Below are positions 29,552-37,823 of a stretch of 64,000 nt of DNA, in pieces. The position numbers and the translations under genes were made by a program. Positions within the stretch are counted from its first letter, which is position 1; the number at the start of each line of letters is the position of its first letter. The notes under the pieces are model-generated. The model saw only the letters and a list, made by a program, of their open reading frames with translations. It searched no databases and had not been told where the DNA came from. This DNA is from an uncultured Pelagibacteraceae bacterium (GTDB lineage: Bacteria > Pseudomonadota > Alphaproteobacteria > Pelagibacterales > Pelagibacteraceae): NCBI GenBank assembly GCA_902598125.1, contig CACKAJ010000001.1, positions 124,001 through 188,000 on the forward strand, in the 5' to 3' direction.

Positions 29552-30122
29552 AAGTTCTATTTTTATTAACATTAATTATATGTTCTATTTGTTTAAAACA
29601 ATTATCTAAATTTTTATTAATTATTACATAATCATAGTCATTCCAATGTTTTATATCTTCATCGAATGAATTGAATCTTTTTTCTACTTCCTCTGCGGTA
29701 TTTTGATTTCTTTTAACTAATCTTTGTTTTAATTCTTCCTTATTATTCGTAATTAGATATATTTTTATTAAATTTAGATTTTTAAATTTTGATAATTGTT
29801 TTGTTCCCTGCCAATCTATATCAAATATGATATCATTTTGTAATATTGTATTGTCGACGTCTTTCTTTAAGGTACCATAATAATTCTCAAAAATTTTTGC
29901 GTATTCGTAAAACTTATTTTCTTGAATAAGCTCTTCAAATTCTCGGTGTGATACAAAATGATAATCTACACCATTAACTTCATTTGATCTTGGTTTTCGA
30001 GTTGTGTGGGATACTGAGATTTTAAATGATTGATATTTTTGTTGAATTTTTTTTGTTAAAGTAGTTTTTCCAACTCCCGAAGGGGAGGATAATATAACCA
30101 TGATATTTTTACCATGAGCCAT
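29526..30122 (-). CDS. gmk: guanylate kinase
   Basis: Converts GMP to GDP. The 198 residues include the P-loop SSPSGVGKTTLTKKI (about 12), the GMP-binding stretch SHTTRKPRSNEVNGVDYHFV (about 38) and IIFDIDWQGTKQL (about 98). It is the last gene of a minus-strand run fabD-fabG-acpP-gmk, starting 17 bp after the acpP stop. Its last 26 bases lie under the end of rsmA. Confidence 0.96.
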   Translation of the reverse strand: MAHGKNIMVILSSPSGVGKTTLTKKIQQKYQSFKISVSHTTRKPRSNEVNGVDYHFVSHREFEELIQENKFYEYAKIFENYYGTLKKDVDNTILQNDIIFDIDWQGTKQLSKFKNLNLIKIYLITNNKEELKQRLVKRNQNTAEEVEKRFNSFDEDIKHWNDYDYVIINKNLDNCFKQIEHIINVNKNRTFNFFQKTP

Positions 30123-30139
30123 ATTAAAAAATTTCTAAT

Positions 30140-30379
30140 TTAACCGGCTTTAGACTCAATAAATTTAATAGCATCACCAACTGTAAGAATTTTTTCAGCT
30201 TCACTATCTGATATTTCTGAACCAAACTCTTCCTCGAAAGCCATAACTAATTCAACAGTATCTAAACTGTCAGCCCCCAAGTCATCGATAAAGCTAGCTT
30301 CTTCAGTAACTTTTTCTTCTTCGATTCCTAGATGATCGGCAACAATTTTTTTTATTTTTCCTTTAATTTCGTCTGACAT
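30140..30379 (-). CDS. acpP: acyl carrier protein
   Basis: A 79-residue acidic helical protein. The serine in [19 protein letters not shown] (about position 37) takes the 4'-phosphopantetheine arm that carries growing acyl chains. It follows fabG after 54 bp, and a strong AAAGGA-type ribosome site lies just upstream (plus strand ATCCTTTC at about 30382). Confidence 0.97.
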   Translation of the reverse strand: MSDEIKGKIKKIVADHLGIEEEKVTEEASFIDDLGADSLDTVELVMAFEEEFGSEISDSEAEKILTVGDAIKFIESKAG

Positions 30380-30433
30380 GAAATCCTTTCTTATAATATG
30401 TATAATTTCTTATTAGATTATTAAAAAGAATTG

Positions 30434-31165
30434 TCAAGACATATACATCCCGCCATTAACATGTATAGTTTCTCCATTTATATATTTGGCCATATCAGAT
30501 GCTAAAAAAGCTACACAATTCGAAACATCTTCGCCCGTCCCTAGATCTCCCGATGGTATTTTACTAATTAAAACTTTTTTAAACTCTTCATTTATCTTAT
30601 CGGTCATTTCAGTTTTAATAAAACCTGGTGATACACAATTAATGTTAATATTTTTTTTTGCGTACTCTATAGATAAACTTTTTGAAAATGCGACTATACC
30701 AGCCTTAGATGCAGCATAGTTTGCTTGACCTAAATTTCCTGTATGCCCGACGATTGAAGTTATATTTATAATTTTACCATATTTTTTTTTTAACATTTTT
30801 TTTATACTATGTTTACACATTAAAAAACTTGCAGTTAAGTTAATATCTAAAACTTTTTTCCAGTTTTCTTCAGTTAACCTTATAGATAGATTGTCTAAAG
30901 TAATACCGGCATTGTTAACAAGAATATCTATTCCCTCTAGTTTTTTATCAACTTTATCTATAAATTCTTCAATTTTATCATGTTGATTTAGTTCAAATTT
31001 TTCTGTGTGTATTTTAGGAAATTTCTTTTTTAAATTTGAGAGCTTCTGTTCATTTGTCCCGGTCGCAACAATTATTGATTCTAAAGAATTAAATTTTTCT
31101 ACTAATGAATTTCCGATCCCACCAGTTGATCCGGTTATTAAAACTTTTTTATTTTTTAAATTCAT
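30434..31165 (-). CDS. fabG: 3-oxoacyl-ACP reductase
   Basis: NADPH-dependent reduction of beta-ketoacyl-ACP in fatty-acid elongation. A 243-residue short-chain dehydrogenase. The cofactor loop is TGSTGGIGNSLV (about 11), NNAGIT is at about 84, the catalytic Ser is near INITSIVGHTGN and the catalytic pair is YAASK (about 149). Its first 17 bases overlap the end of fabD. Confidence 0.96.
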   Translation of the reverse strand: MNLKNKKVLITGSTGGIGNSLVEKFNSLESIIVATGTNEQKLSNLKKKFPKIHTEKFELNQHDKIEEFIDKVDKKLEGIDILVNNAGITLDNLSIRLTEENWKKVLDINLTASFLMCKHSIKKMLKKKYGKIINITSIVGHTGNLGQANYAASKAGIVAFSKSLSIEYAKKNININCVSPGFIKTEMTDKINEEFKKVLISKIPSGDLGTGEDVSNCVAFLASDMAKYINGETIHVNGGMYMS

Positions 31166-32090
31166 TATTTAGTTTTTTAATATCAGCAATTGAATTAATT
31201 GAAAAGCAATTAGCTTCTTTAATAGTTCTTTTTACCATGCCAATTAGAGCTTTTCCTGGACCTATTTCGATATAATTTTTTATCCCATTTGTTGACATAT
31301 AAAGTAAACTTTCACGCCATCTGACAGTAGAGAAAATTTGATCAATTAATAAATTTTTAATTATATTAGGGTCTTTTTCAGAATTAGCAGTTACATTGTT
31401 GATAATACTCACTTCTGGTTTCGAAAATTCTGTATTAATAATTTTTTCCTTCATGGAGTTAGCAGCTGGCTTCATCAAAGAACAATGAAAGGGAGCGCTA
31501 ACTTTGAGAGGAATTGATTTAATTTTTTTCTCTTTCAAAAAAACTTGTAATAAATTAATGCTCTCTTTTATGCCGCTGACAATTACTTGACCATCCGCGT
31601 TATCATTAGCTATTTCACAAATATTATTTTTTTCGTTATGATTTTGTAGTAATTTTTTTATCTCCTCTGTTTTTAAGCCAAGAATAGCTATCATACTTCC
31701 TCTACCTACTGGTACTGCAGATTGCATTGCTTTTCCTCTTTCATGTAAAAGATATAAAGCATCGCTAAATCTTAAAGATTGAGCGCTTAATAAAGCACTA
31801 TATTCTCCAAGTGAGTGTCCTGCATAATATTTAAATGTATTTGAATTATAATTAAATTCGTCTTGTAAAACTTTAAAAATTGAATAGCTTACAGTTAAAA
31901 TTGCCGGTTGTGTATTTTTAGTTAATTGTAGTTCATCCTCTGGACCGCTTAGAATAATTTTTGAAATATTATATTTAAGTTTGTCATCTGCTTCTTGAAA
32001 TATTTTTTTAACTATATCAAAGTTATTATAGAACTCCGACCCCATACCAACAATCTGAGATCCTTGGCCTGGAAACAATAGTGCATTCAT
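31149..32090 (-). CDS. fabD: malonyl-CoA:ACP transacylase
   Basis: Loads malonyl groups onto ACP. The 313 residues include the N-terminal LFPGQGSQIVGMGSEFY, the nucleophile motif AGHSLGEYSALLSA (Ser at about 92) and the catalytic histidine in SAPFHCSLMKPA (about 200). It heads the minus-strand run fabD-fabG-acpP-gmk and diverges from rpsF across 103 bp. Confidence 0.97.
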   Translation of the reverse strand: MNALLFPGQGSQIVGMGSEFYNNFDIVKKIFQEADDKLKYNISKIILSGPEDELQLTKNTQPAILTVSYSIFKVLQDEFNYNSNTFKYYAGHSLGEYSALLSAQSLRFSDALYLLHERGKAMQSAVPVGRGSMIAILGLKTEEIKKLLQNHNEKNNICEIANDNADGQVIVSGIKESINLLQVFLKEKKIKSIPLKVSAPFHCSLMKPAANSMKEKIINTEFSKPEVSIINNVTANSEKDPNIIKNLLIDQIFSTVRWRESLLYMSTNGIKNYIEIGPGKALIGMVKRTIKEANCFSINSIADIKKLNNEFKK

Positions 32091-32193
32091 TTTTATAAGT
32101 TTATTTAATCTTTTTATGTATTGCTTAAATTCTTTATTATAGTATAAACCAGTTTTTAAAAATAAACATTAAAACTTTAAAAACAATAAAGAT

Positions 32194-32520
32194 ATGGCTT
32201 TTTACGAAAACACAATTGTAGCTAAACAAGATTTGGCTGAAAAAGATCTTAAAAATATAAAAGATAAATATAACGAGGTTATAAACAGCTCTTCAGGCAA
32301 AGTTTTAAAAATAGAGGAATGGGGTTTATTAAATTTATCTCATAAAATTAAGAATTACAAAAAAGGTTTTTATATTCACTTTAAATTCCAAGGAGATAAC
32401 AAAACTTTAGATGAAATTAAAAAGAAAATAAAGGTTGATACAAAGATTATCAGACACTTAACAGTAAAGTATAAAAAACTCGATGTTGAAAATGAGTATT
32501 TTAATAAAAGCGAAAAATAA
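32194..32520 (+). CDS. rpsF: 30S ribosomal protein S6
   Basis: Small-subunit protein that pairs with S18 on the platform. 108 residues. MAFYENTIVAKQDL and the middle IEEWGLLNLSHKIKNYKKGFY (here read as two adjoining segments) are characteristic. It is followed by rpsR with a TAATG stop-start fusion, then rplI and dnaB, a widely conserved gene order. Confidence 0.96.
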   Translation: MAFYENTIVAKQDLAEKDLKNIKDKYNEVINSSSGKVLKIEEWGLLNLSHKIKNYKKGFYIHFKFQGDNKTLDEIKKKIKVDTKIIRHLTVKYKKLDVENEYFNKSEK

Positions 32521-32792
32521 TGAAAAAGAGAAATAAAAAATTTCAGAGAAAAGGAACAAGTTCGCTTAACAAATTAAGTTTATTTCAAAAAAATGATGGA
32601 AAATTTTCAAAGAAATGCCCTCTTTCAATTAAAAATGCACCTATAGTTGATTATAAAAATATCGCTTTACTAAAAAAATATATTTCCGATAACGGGAAAA
32701 TAGTATCAACTAAAATTTCAAGTGTCTCTCATGGAAAACAAAAAAAACTTACTCGAGAAATTAAAAAAGCTAAAATTTTAGGACTTATTTAA
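32520..32792 (+). CDS. rpsR: 30S ribosomal protein S18
   Basis: Partner of S6 on the 30S platform. 90 residues. The conserved core is VDYKNIALLKKYISDNGKIV and the C-terminal KKLTREIKKAKILGLI. The first 25 residues form a basic Lys/Arg-rich tail. It starts on the last base of the rpsF stop, and rplI begins right after its own stop. Confidence 0.97.
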   Translation: MKKRNKKFQRKGTSSLNKLSLFQKNDGKFSKKCPLSIKNAPIVDYKNIALLKKYISDNGKIVSTKISSVSHGKQKKLTREIKKAKILGLI

Positions 32793-33248
32793 ATGGAAAT
32801 TATTTTACTAGAAAATATTCTTAACTTAGGAAATATTGGAGATAAAGTTAAAGTCAAAAATGGTTATGGAAGAAACTTCTTGCTTAAACAAGGTAAAGCT
32901 TTGAGGTTTAATAAGATTAATCAAGAATTTGTTAATAAAAAAAAAGATGAACTAAATAAGAAAAATACTGAAATTAAGAATAAATTTAAAGAAATCTCCA
33001 AACTTATTAAAAATAAAACATTTAAATTTTTCAAAGAAAGTAAAGATAATGGAGACTTGTACGGTTCTATTAAACCTAAGGAGCTCACAAATTTAATCAA
33101 GGAAAAATCAAATGCTGAAGTAAACCCTTCGCAAGTTATTTTAAAGGAAGATTTAAACAAAATAGGTACTTTTAAAGTAGATATAAATTTTCACTCAGAA
33201 GTAAAAACTAATATTCTAGTTCAGATAGATAAAATACAATCTAAATAA
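32793..33248 (+). CDS. rplI: 50S ribosomal protein L9
   Basis: Large-subunit protein with two domains joined by a long helix. 151 residues. The N-terminal domain has ILNLGNIGDKVKVKNGYGRN and FLLKQGKA. A highly charged Lys/Glu helix spans about 45-75. The C-terminal domain includes NGDLYGSIKPKEL. It starts directly after the rpsR stop. Confidence 0.97.
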   Translation: MEIILLENILNLGNIGDKVKVKNGYGRNFLLKQGKALRFNKINQEFVNKKKDELNKKNTEIKNKFKEISKLIKNKTFKFFKESKDNGDLYGSIKPKELTNLIKEKSNAEVNPSQVILKEDLNKIGTFKVDINFHSEVKTNILVQIDKIQSK

Positions 33249-33249
33249 C

Positions 33250-33258
33250 TTTTCCACA
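33250..33258 (+). promoter_or_regulatory. DnaA-box-like 9-mer upstream of dnaB
   Basis: TTTTCCACA differs by one base from the DnaA box TTATCCACA and lies 65 bp before the dnaB start, just after the rplI stop. The location suggests possible DnaA control of the replicative helicase gene. A single imperfect 9-mer is weak evidence. Confidence 0.2.
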
Positions 33259-33322
33259 GAGCTTAAAAAAAAGTGTGTAACTTTTAACTTTAATTGAATT
33301 TTCTTTTTCTTATTATAACTGT

Positions 33323-34750
33323 GTGAAAGAATTAAAAAATCTTCAAACAAAAATTGAAAATAAACAACCTTCAAATTTAGAGGCAGAACAAGCTTTGATT
33401 GGGTCAATTTTGATAAATAATGACATAATTGATGAAGTTTCTACAATCGTTAATGCCTCTACATTTTATGACCCGGCACACGTGAAAATATACGAGGTTA
33501 TAGAAAATTTAAATAACAAAGGAATGATTGCAAATCCTATTACTTTGAAAAATTTTTTTGAAAAAGATAACATGCTCAATGAAGTTGGTGGTACAGAATA
33601 TCTTGTAAAGCTTACAAGATTTTCTGGTTCAGTAAAACAAGCAATAGATTATGCAAAAATTATTCACGAAATGTATCTAAGAAGAGAATTGGTTCAAATT
33701 TCAGACAAATTATCTTCTGATACATTAAATGCTAATTCACAAGAACAAAATGCTGAAAATATTATTGAAAGTACCGAGAAGTCTCTCTTTGATTTAGCGG
33801 AAAGAGGAAGTTTCTCTCAATCATTTCTTAAATTTAATCAAGCTCTTGATCAAACTATCGAGATGGCAACTTTGGCTATGCAAAATGATCAAGGTATTGT
33901 TGGTGTCCCAACTGGTTTGAGTGATTTAGATGAGAAGTTGGGTGGCTTGCATAAATCTGATTTAGTTATTTTAGCTGGTAGACCTTCAATGGGTAAAACA
34001 TCGCTTGCTACAAATATTGCCTATAATGCTGCACAAAATATTTTAAAAAGACAAGAAAAATCCTCAATAGCTTTTTTTTCTTTAGAAATGTCCTCTGAAC
34101 AATTGTCAACAAGAATTTTATCAGAACAAGCTAGAATTAAATCTGATGATATAAGAAGAGGGAAAGTTACAGAAGAAGAGATAAATAGATATATTGAAAC
34201 GTCAAGAAACATTTATAATCTTCCACTTTACATTGATGAAACTCCTGCAATTACTATTGCAACTTTAAGCAACAGATCTAGAAGAATAAAAAGACTTTTT
34301 GGACTTAGTTTAATAGTTGTTGATTACATACAGTTAATGAGATCTAGCTCCAGTAAAAATGAGGGAAGAGTACAAGAAATATCTGAAATTACCCAAGGCC
34401 TAAAAGCTTTAGCGAAAGAATTATCCGTGCCTGTCCTGGCATTGTCACAGTTATCGAGAGCTGTTGAACAGCGAGACGATAAACAACCACAACTAGCTGA
34501 TCTTAGAGAATCGGGCTCAATTGAACAAGACGCTGACGTAGTAATGTTTGTTTACAGAGAAGCTTATTATTTAGAGAGAAAACAACCAAAACTTGGGTCA
34601 ATAGAACATGCTGAATGGCAATCTAAAATGAACGATGTAAATGGTTTAGCTGATATTATACTAGGTAAACAGAGGCATGGGCCTACAGGTACTGTTAAAG
34701 TTGAGTTTGAAGGAATTTATACAAAATTTAAAGATTTAAGCAGAAATTAA
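33323..34750 (+). CDS. dnaB: replicative DNA helicase
   Basis: Hexameric helicase at the replication fork. The 475 residues include an N-terminal domain (NLEAEQALIGSILINNDIID, about 15), a linker, and a RecA-like domain with Walker A LAGRPSMGKTSLA (about 214), FFSLEMSSEQLSTRIL, Walker B LIVVDYIQLM (about 330) and ALSQLSRAVEQR. No ATG precedes the conserved region. The plausible start is the GTG at 33323. A TATAAC hexamer lies only about 4 bp before it. rpsF-rpsR-rplI-dnaB is a conserved order. Confidence 0.95.
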   Translation: MKELKNLQTKIENKQPSNLEAEQALIGSILINNDIIDEVSTIVNASTFYDPAHVKIYEVIENLNNKGMIANPITLKNFFEKDNMLNEVGGTEYLVKLTRFSGSVKQAIDYAKIIHEMYLRRELVQISDKLSSDTLNANSQEQNAENIIESTEKSLFDLAERGSFSQSFLKFNQALDQTIEMATLAMQNDQGIVGVPTGLSDLDEKLGGLHKSDLVILAGRPSMGKTSLATNIAYNAAQNILKRQEKSSIAFFSLEMSSEQLSTRILSEQARIKSDDIRRGKVTEEEINRYIETSRNIYNLPLYIDETPAITIATLSNRSRRIKRLFGLSLIVVDYIQLMRSSSSKNEGRVQEISEITQGLKALAKELSVPVLALSQLSRAVEQRDDKQPQLADLRESGSIEQDADVVMFVYREAYYLERKQPKLGSIEHAEWQSKMNDVNGLADIILGKQRHGPTGTVKVEFEGIYTKFKDLSRN

Positions 34751-34803
34751 GCTTAGTTTTTTCTTTTGTTATAATAAAATTAAGATATATCTGAAACATC
34801 ATA

Positions 34804-37281
34804 ATGTTTGCTGATATTTATAAAAAATTAGTAATTGATTTTTCAAAAATAACTCTTTTTTTATTAATAATTTTAGTTGGGTATTCTCTTTTTCAGTCAA
34901 AAAATTTCAATTTAGATGCATCATCAGACGCTCTTTTACTCGAAGGAGATCCAGATCTTCGGTATCTTAGGGAGGTTAACGAAACTTATGGGTCAAAAGA
35001 TTTCCTTGTTTTAACATATGCACCGATCGCAAGTTTTACAGAAAAAGAGACAATTTTAAATTTACAGCTTTTAAAATCTAAAATTGAGAAATTAACTTGG
35101 GTTGAAAGCGTGATTACAGTAATAGATGTTCCACTTCTAAAAAGTACAGATGAAAATTTAATGGAAAGGCTGAAAAATTATAAAACTTTAGCTTATCCAG
35201 AAATTGATAAAAAAAGAGGATTCGACGAGATCATAAATAGCCCAATTTATAGAGACTATGTTATTAGCAAAGACGGTAAGACATCAGGAATAGTAGTTTA
35301 CCTCAAAAAAGATGAGAGATTAGCTGAATATATACAAATTAAAGATAAATATTTCGATCAGTCTAAAAATACAGGATTATCTAAAGAAGAAAAAATAAAT
35401 TATAAAAAATTTATTAAAGAATACGAGGAATATAAAAATCTTTATAACATTAGAAATCATCAGAATATTACTGAAATAAGAGATGTAATTAATAAGTATG
35501 GTGAAAACGCTAAAATACATCTTGGTGGGATCCCAATGATAGCAGATGATATGATGAGTTATGTAAAAAGTGATATTATAGTTTTCGGTATTGGAGTTTT
35601 CCTTTTTATAATTTTCACTCTTTGGTTTATTTTTAAAAATTTAAAATGGGTAATAATGCCGTTAATTGGTTGCTCAACTTCAGTTATTATAATGATCGGA
35701 CTATTAAGTTTGATTGGTTGGAAGGTCACTGTAATTTCTTCAAACTTTATTGCTTTGATGCTTATACTCAATATGGCAATGAATATTCATGTAACTGTGA
35801 GATTTTTGCAACTTAAAAAAGAATTTCCTAATTTTACTAAGGAGGAGGCTGTATTTGAAGCAAGTAAAAAAATGATGATGCCAATTCTTTACACCGTATT
35901 GACTACAATCTGTGCATTTCTCTCGTTAATTTTTAGTGGAATAAAACCAATAATAGACTTTGGATGGATGATGACTTTAGGATTGATTATTTCGTTATTC
36001 GTGACATTTTTGTTATTACCTTCTCTATTGTGTTTATTTTCCTCAAATGATGACGTTAATTTAAAAAAAATAGAAAAATCTTTAATAACAACTGCATTAG
36101 GTAATTTCACAAAAAACAATGAAATTCTAATTTTTGGATCTACAATTGTAATAATAATATTTAGTATTATAGGAATACTAAAACTCGAGGTGGAAAATAG
36201 TTTTATAAATTATTTTGATAAAGAAACCGAAATTTATAAAGGTATGAAAAAAATTGATGAGGAGCTTGGAGGTACAACACCATTAAATGTTATATTAAAA
36301 TTTCCAGTTAAAGACGAAGAAGATAAAGATCAAAGTGATGAATTTGATGAGTGGGAAGAAGAAAGTGATACAAACGAACATAAATCAAAATATTGGTTTA
36401 CTAGAGACAAGATGGACAAAATTATTAAGGTTCATGAATATTTAGACTCTTTGCCTGAAATAGGAAAAGTTTTATCATTTGGTTCAATTTTAAGAGTGGC
36501 TGAGGATTTAAATAATAAAGAATTACAAAGTTTAGAAATTGCAGTTTTGTATAGTAAAATTCCTGAGTCTATTAAAAAAGAAATAATAACACCTTATATC
36601 TCTGTTGATAAAGACGAAGCTAGGATAAGTGTAAGAATAAAAGACTCATTGGAGAACTTAAGAAGAGATGAATTAATTAATAAAATTAATAATGAACTAA
36701 ATACAAAATTGGGCTTAGAAAAAGAGGAATACAAATTAGCAGGTGTTTTGATATTATTTAATAATTTATTACAAAGTCTTTTTAAATCTCAAATTTTAAC
36801 TCTTGGTATTGTAATGATTGGCATTTTTATGATGTTTTTTATTTTATTTAGAAATATAACAATTTCCACAATTGGTGTAGTTCCAAACTTTATTGCAGCT
36901 TTTTTTATACTTGGGATCATCGGTTTGCTTGGTATTCCCCTTGATATGATGACTATTACAATTGCCGCAATTACAATAGGAATAGCAGTAGATAATAGTA
37001 TTCATTATATTTATAGGTTTAAAGAAGAATTTAAAAATATAAAAGATTATAATAAAACATTAGATAGATGTCATAATACTGTAGGCATAGCAATATTTAA
37101 CACTTCGATTACTATTGTATTTGGATTTTCAATATTGGTCTTATCAAATTTTATTCCCACAATTTATTTTGGAATTTTTACTGGTATAGCAATGATGTTA
37201 GCAATGATATCTGTCTTAACTTTGTTGCCAAAATTAATTCTTACATTTCAACCTTTTGGAAAAGAAAACAATAACACATGA
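34804..37281 (+). CDS. RND/MMPL superfamily exporter (COG1033-like)
   Basis: An 825-residue polytopic inner-membrane protein with the duplicated RND fold. There is one N-terminal helix (about 15-32), a large periplasmic loop, about five helices (255-425) with MMPL-type sequence LILNMAMNIHVTVRFLQL, one helix at about 443, a second periplasmic loop, and a second five-helix block (655-820) with ITIGIAVDNSIHYIYRFKEE. An acidic insert near 502-530 (EEDKDQSDEFDEWEEESD) is unusual. Relatives move lipids or hopanoids; the substrate here is unknown. The stop overlaps cvpA by ATGA. Confidence 0.82.
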   Translation: MFADIYKKLVIDFSKITLFLLIILVGYSLFQSKNFNLDASSDALLLEGDPDLRYLREVNETYGSKDFLVLTYAPIASFTEKETILNLQLLKSKIEKLTWVESVITVIDVPLLKSTDENLMERLKNYKTLAYPEIDKKRGFDEIINSPIYRDYVISKDGKTSGIVVYLKKDERLAEYIQIKDKYFDQSKNTGLSKEEKINYKKFIKEYEEYKNLYNIRNHQNITEIRDVINKYGENAKIHLGGIPMIADDMMSYVKSDIIVFGIGVFLFIIFTLWFIFKNLKWVIMPLIGCSTSVIIMIGLLSLIGWKVTVISSNFIALMLILNMAMNIHVTVRFLQLKKEFPNFTKEEAVFEASKKMMMPILYTVLTTICAFLSLIFSGIKPIIDFGWMMTLGLIISLFVTFLLLPSLLCLFSSNDDVNLKKIEKSLITTALGNFTKNNEILIFGSTIVIIIFSIIGILKLEVENSFINYFDKETEIYKGMKKIDEELGGTTPLNVILKFPVKDEEDKDQSDEFDEWEEESDTNEHKSKYWFTRDKMDKIIKVHEYLDSLPEIGKVLSFGSILRVAEDLNNKELQSLEIAVLYSKIPESIKKEIITPYISVDKDEARISVRIKDSLENLRRDELINKINNELNTKLGLEKEEYKLAGVLILFNNLLQSLFKSQILTLGIVMIGIFMMFFILFRNITISTIGVVPNFIAAFFILGIIGLLGIPLDMMTITIAAITIGIAVDNSIHYIYRFKEEFKNIKDYNKTLDRCHNTVGIAIFNTSITIVFGFSILVLSNFIPTIYFGIFTGIAMMLAMISVLTLLPKLILTFQPFGKENNNT

Positions 37282-37823
37282 TGGGTAATTTTCTTGATGA
37301 ATTAAGTAAAATAAATATTTTTGATTTATTATTTCTTATAATTTTAATTTATTGTGTAATTCAGTGTTTTTTAAAAGGTTTTTCCTTAAGTTTATTGTCA
37401 TTTATGAAATGGATATTATCAACAATTATTACAATTATCTTAGTTCCAAAATTTCAACCAATAGTTAGTAATTACATAGAGTCTGAATTTATTAATAATT
37501 TTGGTTTAGGAATCTGTGTATTTATAATTTCTCTTTTTGTAATAATACTTACAGGTAAAACTTTAGGTAAGGCTGTCACCTGGACGGGGGTTGGTTCAAT
37601 AGATAAAGGATTTGGATTTTTATTTGGTTTTTTTAAAGGGTATATTGTATCGGTATGTTTATTTACAATTTTTAATTGGTTTTATCCTTATCAAAATTGG
37701 GATATATCTGCGGATAAAGCTTTAACGTTTAATATAATAAATAAAGGCAGTAAAATTTTAATTGAGGAATTTCCATCAAGTGAGGATTTTATTGACACAA
37801 AAGAAAAAATTGAAAAAATTTAA
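37278..37823 (+). CDS. cvpA: CvpA family membrane protein
   Basis: A 181-residue protein with about four transmembrane helices (15-35, 38-58, 73-95, 112-135). It shows the CvpA pattern NIFDLLFLIILIYCVIQCFL with KGFSLSLLSFMKWILS, and a polar segment AVTWTGVGSIDKGFGFLFG. CvpA is known from E. coli colicin V export and usually precedes purF, as here. Its role is unclear. Its 3' end overlaps whichever purF start is used. Confidence 0.88.
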   Translation: MMGNFLDELSKINIFDLLFLIILIYCVIQCFLKGFSLSLLSFMKWILSTIITIILVPKFQPIVSNYIESEFINNFGLGICVFIISLFVIILTGKTLGKAVTWTGVGSIDKGFGFLFGFFKGYIVSVCLFTIFNWFYPYQNWDISADKALTFNIINKGSKILIEEFPSSEDFIDTKEKIEKI

